Assembly (NCBI RefSeq): GCF_000819725.1
Contig: NZ_CDDH01000071.1
Coordinates: forward strand, 1 to 51,109
Source: Aeromonas australiensis
GTDB lineage: Bacteria; Pseudomonadota; Gammaproteobacteria; Enterobacterales; Aeromonadaceae
DNA: 51,109 bases
Direction: 5' to 3'
The stretch's first letter is position 1. Each line of letters opens with the position of its first letter. Positions 17,872-29,101 of the stretch are shown piece after piece. The notes beneath the pieces are model-generated. The model saw only the letters and a list, made by a program, of their open reading frames with translations, did no database searches and was not told the origin of the DNA. A program made the position numbers and the translations under genes.

Positions 17872-17898
17872 AAAACAGGGAGCCGAAGCTCCCTGTTG
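17872..17898 (-). terminator. Terminator of the leu operon
   Basis: On the minus strand, AACAGGGAGC-TTCG-GCTCCCTGTT with a UUCG tetraloop followed by TTTAC, 30 nt after the leuD stop. Confidence 0.85.
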
Positions 17899-17927
17899 AT
17901 TCTACGCGTTTTTTTGCAACTGGCGCG

Positions 17928-18527
17928 TTAAATCCAGCTCGGCTGCTTCGCCTCAAAAGCGCTGATGGCGGCCTCGTGCTGCAGGGTCAGACCGATGGCA
18001 TCCAAGCCGTTGAGCAGGCAGTAACGGCGGAACTCGTCGATCTCGAAACCGAAGCTGAGGCTACCTGCGCGCACCTGATTGGCTTCCAGATCCACCTCGA
18101 TCTCGATGCCCGGCTGGGCGGCCACCAGCTGGAACAGGGCGTCGACCTCTTCTTCTTTCAGACGAACCGGCACCATGCCATTGTTGATGGCGTTGCCGTA
18201 AAAGATATCGGCAAAGCTCGGGGCAATGATGGTCTTGAAGCCGTAGTCCGCCAGCGCCCAGGGGGCGTGCTCGCGGCTTGAGCCGCAGCCGAAGTTCTCG
18301 CGGGCCAGCAGGATGCTTGCACCGGCAAATTGCGGCTGGTTCAGTACAAACTCGGGGTTTGGCTGCTGGCCGGCATCGTCCAGAAAGCGCCAGTCGTGGA
18401 ACAGGTGCTTGCCAAAACCGATACGGTTTACTTTTTGCAAAAACTGCTTGGGAATGATGGCGTCGGTGTCGACGTTGGCGCTGTCGAGGGGGACGACGAT
18501 CCCTTTGTGTTGCTTGAAGCCTGTCAT
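17928..18527 (-). CDS. leuD: 3-isopropylmalate dehydratase small subunit
   Basis: 199 residues. With LeuC it isomerises 2-isopropylmalate to 3-isopropylmalate in leucine synthesis. Hallmarks of the swivel domain: [39 protein letters not shown], the substrate-loop [15 protein letters not shown] and [19 protein letters not shown]. Length and motifs match E. coli LeuD. It starts 12 nt after leuC and is the last gene before the operon terminator. Confidence 0.97.
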   Translation of the reverse strand: MTGFKQHKGIVVPLDSANVDTDAIIPKQFLQKVNRIGFGKHLFHDWRFLDDAGQQPNPEFVLNQPQFAGASILLARENFGCGSSREHAPWALADYGFKTIIAPSFADIFYGNAINNGMVPVRLKEEEVDALFQLVAAQPGIEIEVDLEANQVRAGSLSFGFEIDEFRRYCLLNGLDAIGLTLQHEAAISAFEAKQPSWI

Positions 18528-18539
18528 CGTAATGTCCTC

Positions 18540-19937
18540 TTACAGTGCGCGAATGTCGGCGAAACGACCGGTGACGGCGGCAGCGGCGGCCATGGCCGGG
18601 CTCACCAGATGGGTGCGGCCGGCGCGGCCCTGACGCCCTTCGAAGTTGCGGTTGCTGGTGGAGGCGCAGCGCTCCCCCGGTTGCAGCCGGTCGTTGTTCA
18701 TCGCCAGACACATGGAGCAGCCCGGCAGGCGCCACTCAAAACCGGCCTCGATGAAGATCTTGTCCAGCCCCTCGGCTTCGGCCTGTGCCTTCACCTGCTC
18801 GGAGCCAGGCACCACCAGCGCCTGCACGCCAGCGGCCACCTTGCGACCGCGGGCGATGGCAGCGGCAGCGCGCAGATCCTCGATACGGCTGTTGGTGCAT
18901 GAACCGATAAATACTTTGTCGATGGCGACGTCGGAGAGCTTCTGACCCGGTTGCAAGTCCATGTAGGCGAGTGCCTTGCGGGCTGATTGTTGTTCCATCA
19001 GGTCGCTGAAGGATTCTGGTGCCGGAATCGGCTCATTGACGGCAATCACCTGCCCCGGGTTGGTGCCCCAGGTGACCTGAGGGGCGATATCGGCGGCGTC
19101 GAGCACCACTTCGGCATCGAATTTGGCATCGGCATCGCTCTTGAGGCTCTGCCAGTAGGCGATGGCCTGCTCCAGCACCTCGCCCTTGGGGGCGAATTCC
19201 TTGCCGCGAATGTAGTCGATGGTGGTCTGGTCGGGGGCGATCATGCCCGCCTTGGCGCCGAGCTCGATGGCCATGTTGCACACCGTCATCCGCCCTTCCA
19301 TGGAGAGGCTCGCAATGGCATCGCCAGCGAACTCCACCACGTAGCCGGTACCACCGGCGTGGCCGACCTTGCCGATAATGGCCAGTACCACGTCTTTGGC
19401 GCTGATGCCCTCGGCCAGCTTGCCATTGACCGAAATGCGCATGGTCTTGGCGCGGCCCTGTTTCAGGGTCTGGGTCGCCATCACATGCTCCACTTCGGAG
19501 GTGCCGATGCCGAACGCCAGCGAGCCGAAGGCGCCGTGGGTGGCGGTGTGGGAGTCACCGCAGACGATGGTGGTGCCGGGCAGGGTAATGCCGAGCTCGG
19601 GGCCCATCACATGGACGATCCCCTGATATTTGTGGTTGAGATCGTAGAGGCGAACTCCGAACTCTTTGCAGTTGTCGGCCAGCGTCTCCATCTGGATGCG
19701 GGCCATCTCGCCGGAGGCGGCGATGTCCTTGGTGGTGGTGGAGACGTTGTGATCCATGGTGGCCCAGGTCAGATCCGGGCGGCGCAGCTGGCGGTTCATG
19801 GCGCGCAGGCCGTCGAAGGCCTGCGGGCTGGTCACTTCATGTACCAGATGGCGGTCGATGTAGATAAGGGGCGTTTCCCCTTCCACTTCCCGTACCACGT
19901 GGGCGTCGAATACTTTCTGATAGAGGGTCTTGGCCAT
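18540..19937 (-). CDS. leuC: 3-isopropylmalate dehydratase large subunit
   Basis: 465 residues, aconitase family. It provides the 4Fe-4S cluster: cysteines in [14 protein letters not shown] and in [11 protein letters not shown]. Also present are [16 protein letters not shown] near the N-terminus and [20 protein letters not shown]. It pairs with LeuD, which is encoded next. It follows leuB by 33 nt in the same operon. Confidence 0.97.
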   Translation of the reverse strand: MAKTLYQKVFDAHVVREVEGETPLIYIDRHLVHEVTSPQAFDGLRAMNRQLRRPDLTWATMDHNVSTTTKDIAASGEMARIQMETLADNCKEFGVRLYDLNHKYQGIVHVMGPELGITLPGTTIVCGDSHTATHGAFGSLAFGIGTSEVEHVMATQTLKQGRAKTMRISVNGKLAEGISAKDVVLAIIGKVGHAGGTGYVVEFAGDAIASLSMEGRMTVCNMAIELGAKAGMIAPDQTTIDYIRGKEFAPKGEVLEQAIAYWQSLKSDADAKFDAEVVLDAADIAPQVTWGTNPGQVIAVNEPIPAPESFSDLMEQQSARKALAYMDLQPGQKLSDVAIDKVFIGSCTNSRIEDLRAAAAIARGRKVAAGVQALVVPGSEQVKAQAEAEGLDKIFIEAGFEWRLPGCSMCLAMNNDRLQPGERCASTSNRNFEGRQGRAGRTHLVSPAMAAAAAVTGRFADIRAL

Positions 19938-19970
19938 TGCTTCTCTCTTCCTTGTTATCTGTTCTTCAGC

Positions 19971-22615
<2,645 letters not shown>

Positions 22616-22663
22616 GTGACTTCCCTCTTCCTAAGTTCGGTAACGTGCATCCTGCGGCGGCAT

Positions 22664-22689
22664 AAAAAAACCCGTGCAGGGTGCACGGG
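22664..22689 (-). terminator. Attenuator terminator of the leu leader
   Basis: On the minus strand CCCGTGC-ACCCT-GCACGGG followed by TTTTTTT, between the leader peptide and leuA. A preceding hairpin, GGCTA/TAGCC near 22700-22716, can serve as pause or competing structure. Confidence 0.85.
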
Positions 22690-22721
22690 TTTTTGTAAAT
22701 TCCGGCTATGCCTTAGCCCGG

Positions 22722-22787
22722 CTACAAGGATCCCGCGCGAGTTAACGCGATTAGGGAGATTAGTAGTAGCGGGGTGGCGATACGCAT
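22722..22787 (-). CDS. leuL: leu operon leader peptide
   Basis: 21 residues, ATG with GGAAGGA upstream. Codons 7-9 are three consecutive CTA leucine codons and three further Leu codons follow (CTA, TTA, TTG), giving six Leu among 21 residues. It is followed by a pause hairpin and the attenuator terminator before leuA, so ribosome stalling on scarce Leu-tRNA should allow read-through. E. coli LeuL differs in sequence and is longer, with four CTA codons in a row. Confidence 0.88.
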   Translation of the reverse strand: MRIATPLLLISLIALTRAGSL

Positions 22788-23023
22788 GACGTTGTTATTC
22801 CTTCCAGTCGATAACGCTTTTACCAATATCGAGAATTTAATGCTGTGTCAACACGGAGGGTGAGGGGAAATCTGCTGAAGTATTTAATCGAATTGTAAAG
22901 GACTGCAAATTTCCTTGTCCCATATTCGGCCCATGACCGATTATCTGGTCATTCCTGCTGTGCTCTATTCTCTGCACAACCAGATCGACTTATCAGCATT
23001 GGCTGAATTATCTGAGGTGTTAA

Positions 23024-23644
23024 ATGGAAAAACGTAGACCTGGTCGTCCGGTCGGACGTTCTGACATTCGTGACAAGTTGCTTGCTGCCGCCCGTGAGCG
23101 TTTTCTCAATACTCCCTATAGCAAGGTGACTACACGCGAAATCGCGGAGCTTGCTGGCTCTAATCTGGCAATGATCCACTACTACTTCGGCAGTAAAGAG
23201 GGTCTTTACAAAGCGGTGCTGGGCGATGTCGCCGAGCCCCTCGACCATGCCTGGCAAGATGAACACAGCAATCACAGCCTCAACGAGCTGCTCAACACCT
23301 ACTATCAGGTGATGGCGCCCAACAGCGAGCTGACCTCTGCCATCTCCAGCGCATTGTCGACCGAGAAGAGCCCGGGCCGGGATTTTGTGCTGAACCGCCT
23401 GCTGGAACGTCAGCTGCCGCAGTTCGATGCCCTGCTGGAAACCATGAAAACCAATGGCGAACTGGATGCGGATCTGGATCCTGAAATGTTGAAGATCTCC
23501 TTCCTCAGCATGATGTGGCAGCCGTTCGTGATGAAGGATCTCTACGAGCAGGTCTTCGGCCTGCAGGTCGATGAACACTTCATGGCCCGTCTGGCAAATC
23601 ACAACTGCCGTCTGATGGAGACCGGCCTGCGCGGCAGCCACTGA
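23024..23644 (+). CDS. TetR/AcrR-family transcriptional regulator
   Basis: 206 residues. The N-terminal HTH covers about residues 12-62: DIRDKLLAAARERFLNTPYS, TTREIAELAGSNLAMIHYYF and GSKEGLYKAVL. The basic start MEKRRPGRPVGR is common in this family. The C-terminal ligand domain (about residues 70-206) has no specific match that I know. It is divergent from the leu operon with a 236-nt gap from the leader peptide, but nothing shows that it controls leu. It has its own terminator. Confidence 0.88.
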   Translation: MEKRRPGRPVGRSDIRDKLLAAARERFLNTPYSKVTTREIAELAGSNLAMIHYYFGSKEGLYKAVLGDVAEPLDHAWQDEHSNHSLNELLNTYYQVMAPNSELTSAISSALSTEKSPGRDFVLNRLLERQLPQFDALLETMKTNGELDADLDPEMLKISFLSMMWQPFVMKDLYEQVFGLQVDEHFMARLANHNCRLMETGLRGSH

Positions 23645-23665
23645 TTTTGCCGCAACATCGAGATT

Positions 23666-23690
23666 AAAAAGGGCCATTCGGCCCTTTTTT
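23666..23690 (+). terminator. Intrinsic terminator after the TetR-family gene
   Basis: AAAAAGGGCC-ATTC-GGCCCTTTTTT, with A-run and T-run on either side. Confidence 0.85.
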
Positions 23691-23770
23691 CATAAATCTG
23701 TTATCCCTTGTTCAACGTAACGTCATCCCGCTTTCTTACTCTGCAAGCAGAATTCAGGGAAGGAGGGGGT

Positions 23771-24274
23771 ATGAACAAGATCCAGCAATGGGACCTGCAG
23801 GTGTGCCGGGTCTGCCTGCTTCACGGCTACAACCGGCAGCAGGCGAGGGTGAGTCGCCTCGTTTCCCGCACCGGTGATGGCCCGCTTTACGCCATGCTGG
23901 CCGCCCTGCTCTGGTGGCAGGGGGAGGCAGAGCGGGAGCTGGTGCGACTGGCGCTGCTTGCCTTCGCCATCGAACTGCCCCTCTATCTGCTGCTGAAAAA
24001 CAGCCTGAAACGGCAACGGCCGGTCGGCTTGCCGGTCTTTATCACCCCCTCCGATCGTTACAGCCTCCCCTCCGGCCACACCGCCGCCGCTTTTCTGATG
24101 GCCACCATACTGGCCACCGGCTTTCCGCTCTGGGCGCCCTTGCTGTTTGGCTGGGCGGCGCTGGTGGGAGCATCCCGGCTGCTGCTCGGGGTGCACTACC
24201 TGAGCGATCTGGTGGCCGGCGCTCTGCTGGGGGGCGGTTGTGCCGTGTTGGCGCTCGGCTGGAGCCACTCATGA
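23771..24274 (+). CDS. PAP2-family membrane phosphatase
   Basis: 167 residues from the ATG after AGGAGGGGGT. The three phosphatase motifs are complete: KNSLKRQRP (K-x6-RP, about residues 78-86), YSLPSGHTAA (PSGH, about residue 100) and SRLLLGVHYLSD (SR-x5-H-x3-D, about residues 139-150). Five or six membrane helices surround them. Such enzymes remove phosphate from lipid phosphates such as undecaprenyl diphosphate or phosphatidate. Its stop overlaps the start of a glycosyltransferase-like gene, which points to a shared role with a lipid-linked sugar. Confidence 0.88.
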   Translation: MNKIQQWDLQVCRVCLLHGYNRQQARVSRLVSRTGDGPLYAMLAALLWWQGEAERELVRLALLAFAIELPLYLLLKNSLKRQRPVGLPVFITPSDRYSLPSGHTAAAFLMATILATGFPLWAPLLFGWAALVGASRLLLGVHYLSDLVAGALLGGGCAVLALGWSHS

Positions 24275-25380
24275 GGGTATTGTTCGGGGTGCAAGGCACC
24301 GGCAACGGTCATATCAGTCGCAGTCGCACCCTGGCGCGGGCGCTGCGCACGGCAGGGGTCGAGGTGGATTATCTCTTTAGCGGCCGCCCCGCCGACCGCT
24401 ACTTCGACATGGAGGAGTTTGGCGCCTACCGCGTCTTTCCCGGCCTCACTTTTGTCAGTCACGAGGGGCGGATTTCGCCGTGGCGCACCCTGCAGGCTGC
24501 CTCGCCGCTCACCTTCTGGCGGGATCTGCGGTCTCTCGATTGCAGCGCATACGATCTGGTGGTGAGCGATTTTGAGCCGTTGACCGCCCACGCCGCCCGC
24601 CGCTATGGCAAGCCGAGCCTCACCGTCAGCCATCAGGCCAGCTTCAACTGGCCCATCCCGCGCTGGGGGGAGGATGGGGTCAGCCGCCAGCTGATGCGCC
24701 ACTTTGCCCCGGTGGATCAGCCGCTCGGGCTGCACTGGTTTCACTTCGGTTACCCCTTGCTGCCACCGGTGATCGACCCCATCGCCGCTGCGCCGGATAA
24801 CGGCCAGCTCCTGGTCTATCTGCCGTTCGAGCAGCCCGAGGCGATCGCCGCCCTGTTGTCGCGCTTTGGCCAGCAGCGCTTCGTCTGTTTTCACCCCGCC
24901 ATTCGCACCCCGAGCCAGTGGCGCAACCTGCGCTTCGAGCCGCCATCGCGGCACGAATTTATCGCCGTGCTGGCCGGTTGTCGCGGCGTCATCTCCAACG
25001 CGGGTTTCGAGCTGGCCTCCGAGGCGCTCACCCTCGGCAAGAAGCTGCTGGTCAAACCCCTCGGCGGTCAGTTCGAGCAGCTGACCAATGGCAAGACGCT
25101 GGAGATGATGGGGCTGGCGACCCTGATGGATGTGCTCGATGCCAATCTGGTGCGCACCTGGCTCGACAGTGCCTCGCCGGGGGCAGTCTGTTACCCCGAT
25201 GTAGCGGGGGAGCTGGCCCGCTGGCTGGCGGCGGGCGCTGACGAGAGCCTGGCCTCTCTGTCACGGCGGCTCTGGGCGCGCACCCTTTTTCCGGAGGAGG
25301 TGACTGATCGCCTGAGTGAGCTGGATGGGGGCGACTGTTTATCCAGTTGCTGGTTATCGCAAGTGAGTGTTGTTGACTAG
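24271..25380 (+). CDS. MJ1255/VC2487-type glycosyltransferase-like protein
   Basis: 369 residues, ATG overlapping the PAP2 stop by four nt (ATGA). The opening MRVLFGVQGTGNGHISRSRT is the GT-B N-terminal nucleotide-fold loop seen in MurG- and MGD-type glycosyltransferases, with DLVVSDFEPLTAHAAR in the first domain. The C-terminal donor site contains GCRGVISNAGFELASEALTL and GKKLLVKPLGGQFEQLTNG. No signal peptide is seen, so it should act on the cytoplasmic face of the membrane. Donor and acceptor are unknown. Overlap with the phosphatase gene suggests that the two make or recycle a lipid-linked glycan or glycolipid. Confidence 0.8.
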   Translation: MRVLFGVQGTGNGHISRSRTLARALRTAGVEVDYLFSGRPADRYFDMEEFGAYRVFPGLTFVSHEGRISPWRTLQAASPLTFWRDLRSLDCSAYDLVVSDFEPLTAHAARRYGKPSLTVSHQASFNWPIPRWGEDGVSRQLMRHFAPVDQPLGLHWFHFGYPLLPPVIDPIAAAPDNGQLLVYLPFEQPEAIAALLSRFGQQRFVCFHPAIRTPSQWRNLRFEPPSRHEFIAVLAGCRGVISNAGFELASEALTLGKKLLVKPLGGQFEQLTNGKTLEMMGLATLMDVLDANLVRTWLDSASPGAVCYPDVAGELARWLAAGADESLASLSRRLWARTLFPEEVTDRLSELDGGDCLSSCWLSQVSVVD

Positions 25381-25417
25381 ACTGAAAGGCGACCCCACCA
25401 AGGAGAGGACGGAGCAA

Positions 25418-25570
25418 ATGCGCTTTACCAATGAAAACGGCGAAGTCATGAACCTGGCTGACAATCTGACCCTGCACGAGTTGCTCGATATGGGTGTCAG
25501 TATCTCGGTCAGTGAAGAGACCGATCCGGATCAGCAAATCTGGCTGGCGGAACCGGATCAGGAGAACTGA
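25418..25570 (+). CDS. Small acidic protein of 50 residues, function unknown
   Basis: ATG with GGAG seven nt upstream, and a strong terminator 18 nt after the stop, so it looks like a real short gene at the end of the phosphatase-glycosyltransferase unit. The product (MRFTNENGEVMNLADNLTLH to the C-terminal DQEN) is acidic, has no membrane helix and no cysteine, and matches no family I know. Confidence 0.6.
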   Translation: MRFTNENGEVMNLADNLTLHELLDMGVSISVSEETDPDQQIWLAEPDQEN

Positions 25571-25587
25571 ATCATCATCCGGCACCA

Positions 25588-25615
25588 AGCCCACCGCTAT
25601 CCGGTGGGCTTTTTT
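25588..25615 (+). terminator. Intrinsic terminator
   Basis: AGCCCACCG-CTATC-CGGTGGGCT followed by TTTTT, after the 50-residue gene. Confidence 0.88.
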
Positions 25616-25959
25616 GTGGCTGTTTTCCCCTCTGCGGAATGATCCGCTGGCTATCCCCCGACTTCCTTCCCTTTTCTCTCATGGTCGCTGCGGCAAGTCA
25701 TTGAATGTTAATAGCTGGTTGAAATGTATGACTGTTTTGGTCAGATAAAGCCGTGGACAAGCGTTCTGAAGCGGGTTAAGTTGGTTTTTCACCCGATTTT
25801 CGGGGCAATGACGGAAAAATCCTTTTTTTCACCTGTCGACGGGGCTGAATTAGGCCGATCTGGCTTCAGATAACAACAAGAAACGGATCGGGCTGCGCCG
25901 GGAAGCGCGGCATCGTCGACGGGATTCGCTAAACGGAGCAAAGCCTGGAGGGCTTTATC
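25616..25959 (+). promoter_or_regulatory. Long ilvI upstream region
   Basis: No gene is supported here. The region is AT-richer than its surroundings up to about 25870 and must hold the ilvIH promoter. I looked for a branched-chain leader peptide: the short ORFs present are not rich in Ile, Leu or Val codons and no attenuator hairpin with a U-run precedes ilvI. The E. coli homologue is controlled by Lrp binding over a comparable upstream length, which would fit, but no site can be called by eye. GGAGG lies nine nt before the ilvI ATG. Confidence 0.5.
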
Positions 25960-27678
25960 ATGGAGATGTTATCAGGCGCCCAGATGGTGGTTAGAGCGCT
26001 GGAAGATCAGGGAGTTGAGCACGTCTTCGGCTACCCTGGTGGCTCAGTGCTCGACATCTATGACGCTCTCTTCGAAAACGGCAAGATGGAGCATGTCCTG
26101 GTGCGGCACGAGCAAGCCGCGGTGCACATGGCTGACGGTTACGCCCGCTCCACCGGCAAGGTGGGGACTGTGCTGGTGACCTCAGGCCCGGGGGCGACCA
26201 ACTGCATTACCGGTATTGCCACCGCCTATATGGATTCCATTCCGCTGGTGATCCTCTCCGGCCAGGTGCCGACCAGCATGATCGGTGAGGATGCGTTCCA
26301 GGAGACCGACATGATCGGTATCTCCCGCCCGGTGGTGAAGCACAGCTTCCTGTGCAAGAAGGCGAGCGATATTCCCGAGGCCATCAAGAAGGCCTACTAC
26401 ATTGCCGCCAGCGGCCGCCCGGGGCCGGTGGTGGTGGATCTGCCCAAAGATGTGCAGAACCCGAAAGAGAAATTCCCCTACCAGTATCCCGAGACGGTCT
26501 CCCTGCGCTCCTACAACCCGACCAAGTCCGGTCACAAGGGCCAGATCAAGCGGGCCGCCAAGCTGCTGGTAGAAGCCCAGCGCCCGGTGATGTACGTGGG
26601 CGGTGGCGCCATCAATGCCAATGCGGACCATCTGGTGACCAAACTGGCGGAGCTGCTGAATCTGCCGGTGACCACCACCCTGATGGGGCTGGGGGCTTTC
26701 TCCGGTGTTCATCCGCAATTTATCGGCATGCTGGGGATGCACGGCACCTTCGAAGCCAACAAGACCATGCACAACGCGGATCTCATCTTCGCCGTCGGTG
26801 CCCGCTTCGATGACCGCGTCACCAACAACGTGGCCAAGTTCTGCCCCAATGCCACCGTGGTTCATATCGATATCGACCCTACCTCCATCTCCAAGACGGT
26901 GCAGGCCCATGTGCCCATCGTCGGCTCGGTGGAAACCGTGCTGGAGCAGATGCTGGAAGTGATCCGCGAGTGTGGCTTCGATAACGACAAGGAGGCGCTG
27001 GCGGACTGGTGGAGCCAGATCAACCAGTGGCGCTCCCGTCACTGTCTGGCCTATGAAAAGTCGGCCACCCAGATCAAGCCGCAACAGGTTATCGAGACCC
27101 TCTACAAGGTGACTCAGGGTCAGGCGTTCGTCGCCTCCGACGTCGGTCAGCACCAGATGTTTGCCGCCCTCTACTACCCGTTTGCCAAGCCGCGCCAGTG
27201 GATCAACTCTGGTGGCCTCGGCACCATGGGCTTCGGTATTCCGGCCGCCATGGGGGCCCAGTTTGCCAACCCGGATGCGGTGGTCTGCTGCGTCACCGGC
27301 GATGGCTCGGTGCAGATGAACATTCAGGAGCTCTCTACCTGCATGCAGTACGGGGTGCCCATCAAGATCATCTCCATCAACAACCGTGCGCTGGGCATGG
27401 TCAAGCAGTGGCAGAAGATGTTCTACGGCGGTCGTCACAGCCACTCCTATATGGAGTCCCTGCCGGACTTCGTCAAACTGGCGGAAGCCTATGGCCACGT
27501 CGGTATCGCGGTGAGCGATCCGGCCGAGCTGGAGAGCGCCATGGAGAAAGCCTTCGCCATGAAGGATCGGCTGGTATTTATGGATATCTCGGTCGACCCG
27601 GATGAGCATGTCTATCCGATGCAGATCAAGTTCGGCGCCATGGACGAGATGTGGCTGAGCAAGACGGAGAGAACCTGA
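25960..27678 (+). CDS. ilvI: Acetolactate synthase large (catalytic) subunit
   Basis: 572 residues. It makes acetolactate or acetohydroxybutyrate in valine, leucine and isoleucine synthesis. TPP-enzyme features in order: [39 protein letters not shown] (catalytic Glu), [20 protein letters not shown], an FAD-binding middle domain ([20 protein letters not shown]), and the TPP/Mg motif [15 protein letters not shown] with [12 protein letters not shown]. The following gene is an IlvH-like small subunit, which favours ilvI over ilvB or ilvG. The 3' end is part of a tandem duplication, and the TGA stop overlaps the ATG of a 24-codon ORF. Confidence 0.92.
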   Translation: MEMLSGAQMVVRALEDQGVEHVFGYPGGSVLDIYDALFENGKMEHVLVRHEQAAVHMADGYARSTGKVGTVLVTSGPGATNCITGIATAYMDSIPLVILSGQVPTSMIGEDAFQETDMIGISRPVVKHSFLCKKASDIPEAIKKAYYIAASGRPGPVVVDLPKDVQNPKEKFPYQYPETVSLRSYNPTKSGHKGQIKRAAKLLVEAQRPVMYVGGGAINANADHLVTKLAELLNLPVTTTLMGLGAFSGVHPQFIGMLGMHGTFEANKTMHNADLIFAVGARFDDRVTNNVAKFCPNATVVHIDIDPTSISKTVQAHVPIVGSVETVLEQMLEVIRECGFDNDKEALADWWSQINQWRSRHCLAYEKSATQIKPQQVIETLYKVTQGQAFVASDVGQHQMFAALYYPFAKPRQWINSGGLGTMGFGIPAAMGAQFANPDAVVCCVTGDGSVQMNIQELSTCMQYGVPIKIISINNRALGMVKQWQKMFYGGRHSHSYMESLPDFVKLAEAYGHVGIAVSDPAELESAMEKAFAMKDRLVFMDISVDPDEHVYPMQIKFGAMDEMWLSKTERT

Positions 27679-27785
27679 TGAAATACATCATTTCAGTTGT
27701 TCTGGTGGAGAACGGTTTCGCTCCATGGTTGAGCAAGATGGGGAGAGGCTGATGCGACATATAATTTCCGTTCTGCTGGAGAACG
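27652..27785 (+). repeat. Imperfect tandem duplication of the ilvI-ilvH junction (74-nt step)
   Basis: Unit one (27652-27714) and unit two (27726-27785) both run from the TGG..TGAGCAAGA tail of ilvI through the TGATG overlap into ATTTC.GTT, CTG and GAGAACG of the ilvH start. Most positions agree; unit one has three extra nt. The result keeps a stop/start overlap at both ends of the inserted unit. Confidence 0.9.
27678..27752 (+). CDS. 24-codon ORF echoing the IlvH N-terminus, between ilvI and ilvH
   Basis: The ATG overlaps the ilvI stop (TGATG) and its TGA overlaps the ilvH ATG in the same way. The product begins [12 protein letters not shown], against [11 protein letters not shown] in IlvH, and ends WLSKMGRG, against WLSKTERT at the end of IlvI, so the ORF is a duplicated gene end plus gene start. 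Changes against ilvH include the synonymous ATC/ATA and TCA/TCC and the conservative Lys/Arg. GGGGAGAGG, which serves as the ilvH ribosome site, lies inside its last codons. It may be a coupling device rather than a functional peptide; translation is not proven. Confidence 0.55.
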   Translation: MKYIISVVLVENGFAPWLSKMGRG

Positions 27786-28246
27786 AATCCGGCGCCCTGA
27801 GCCGCGTGGTGGGCCTCTTCTCCCAGCGCGGCTACAACATCGAGACCCTGACGGTGGCCCCCACCGAGGATCCCACTCTGTCGCGCATGACCATAGTCAC
27901 CATGGGTGACGAGCGGGTGCTGGAGCAGATCCAGAAGCAACTGCACAAGCTGGTGGATGTGCTCAAGGTGTGCGACTTGAGCGAAGGGGAGCATATCGAG
28001 CGGGAGATCGCCCTGATCAAGGCGCGCGCCGCCGGTGGGGCCCGTGACGAGCTGAAACGGCTGGCGGATATCTTCCGTGGCCAGATCGTCGACGTCACCC
28101 CCGAGCAGTACACGGTGCAGCTGGTGGGCACCAGCGAGAAGCTGGATGCCTTTATCAAGACTGCCGCCCAGACCAACGAGATCATCGAAGTGGTGCGCTC
28201 CGGCGTCTGCGGTATCTCCCGGGCGGATAAGGCGCTGCGGCCCTGA
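27752..28246 (+). CDS. ilvH: Acetolactate synthase small (regulatory) subunit
   Basis: 164 residues, E. coli IlvH 163. The N-terminal ACT domain starts [20 protein letters not shown] with [20 protein letters not shown]; the C-terminal domain contains [33 protein letters not shown] and ends near [10 protein letters not shown]. It confers valine feedback inhibition and stimulates the catalytic subunit. This ATG, which matches the E. coli start, is preceded by GGGGAGAGG and overlaps the stop of the 24-codon ORF. Confidence 0.95.
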   Translation: MRHIISVLLENESGALSRVVGLFSQRGYNIETLTVAPTEDPTLSRMTIVTMGDERVLEQIQKQLHKLVDVLKVCDLSEGEHIEREIALIKARAAGGARDELKRLADIFRGQIVDVTPEQYTVQLVGTSEKLDAFIKTAAQTNEIIEVVRSGVCGISRADKALRP

Positions 28247-28295
28247 TGGCTGGCGGGACAGCTGATGATGCGTCAGCTGCCGCCGAGTGAAAGAC

Positions 28296-28320
28296 AAGAG
28301 GGCTCTGCGGAGCCCTCTTT
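28296..28320 (+). terminator. Terminator of ilvIH
   Basis: AAGAGGGCTC-TGCG-GAGCCCTCTTT, 50 nt after ilvH. Another inverted repeat, CAGCTGA/TCAGCTG, lies at 28259-28279. Confidence 0.8.
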
Positions 28321-28350
28321 GTTTGGTTTTTCTTTACGAGGGGAGGAGTG

Positions 28351-28983
28351 ATGTTCGGTATTCATGACCTTGCTCTGTTTATGGTCTCGGGGCTGCTGCT
28401 CAATATCATGCCGGGGCCCGACTCCCTGCTCATCATGCTGCGCAGCGGCTCGCAAGGGTGGCGTGCCGGTTCGGTCGCAACGTTGGGCATCGGCACCGGT
28501 GTCATGGTGCATGTGTTGGCGGCGGCCCTCGGTCTGTCGGCCCTGCTCAGCGCCTCGGCCGAGCTGTTTGCCCTTATCAAGCTGATTGGCGCCATCTACC
28601 TCATCTATCTGGGGTTCTCCCTGCTGCGCCAGCAGGCTACGGGTGCAATGGAGAGAGGGGTCACCCTGCCAGCCCTCTCCTATGGCCAGATTTACCGGCA
28701 GGGGGTGCTGACCAATGTTCTCAATCCCAAGGTGGCACTCTTTTTCCTCGCCTTCGTACCCCAGTTCATTGCACCGGATGCCCCCGACAAGGCGTTCGCC
28801 TTTATCCTGCTCGGCTGCATCTTCAATCTGGGCGGTATCATCTGGTGCCACTTTCTGGTCTTTACCACCGCCTATGCCAGTCACAGGGTAAGGTTGTCAC
28901 AGCGTCTCGGCAGCTGGCTCAACCGGGGCATCGGTACCCTGTTTGTCGGGCTCGGGATCAAGCTGGCTCTTTCAAGCCGCTAA
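28351..28983 (+). CDS. RhtB/LysE-family amino acid exporter
   Basis: 210 residues from the ATG after GGGAGGAG. The family signature is LLLNIMPGPDSLLIMLRSGS near residue 20, with six predicted membrane helices and GVLTNVLNPKVALFFLAFVP (about residue 115). It belongs to a different branch from the tandem pair at 3.9-5.2 kb, which have TCGTPGPNN. Its position right after ilvIH makes branched-chain amino acid efflux a natural guess, though a terminator separates them. The substrate is not known. Confidence 0.9.
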   Translation: MFGIHDLALFMVSGLLLNIMPGPDSLLIMLRSGSQGWRAGSVATLGIGTGVMVHVLAAALGLSALLSASAELFALIKLIGAIYLIYLGFSLLRQQATGAMERGVTLPALSYGQIYRQGVLTNVLNPKVALFFLAFVPQFIAPDAPDKAFAFILLGCIFNLGGIIWCHFLVFTTAYASHRVRLSQRLGSWLNRGIGTLFVGLGIKLALSSR

Positions 28984-29101
28984 CTGGCGGCCAGGAGACG
29001 TTCAAGAAGGGATCTGACGCACAGGGTCGAGCCGAGAACATGGCCCCAAGCAGGTCGCTGTGGCAAGATAAGCCCCTGTTTTATCTCGATCCGGTTGCCT
29101 G

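Noticed and set aside
25728..25926. Possible leader peptide for ilvIH attenuation
   Set aside because: The short frames in this interval are not enriched in Ile, Leu or Val codons and no terminator hairpin with a U-run precedes ilvI.
26182..27609. Long open frame on the minus strand opposite ilvI
   Set aside because: It mirrors the codon pattern of a high-GC gene; its translation is low-complexity His/Gly/Leu-rich and matches no family, while ilvI is certain.
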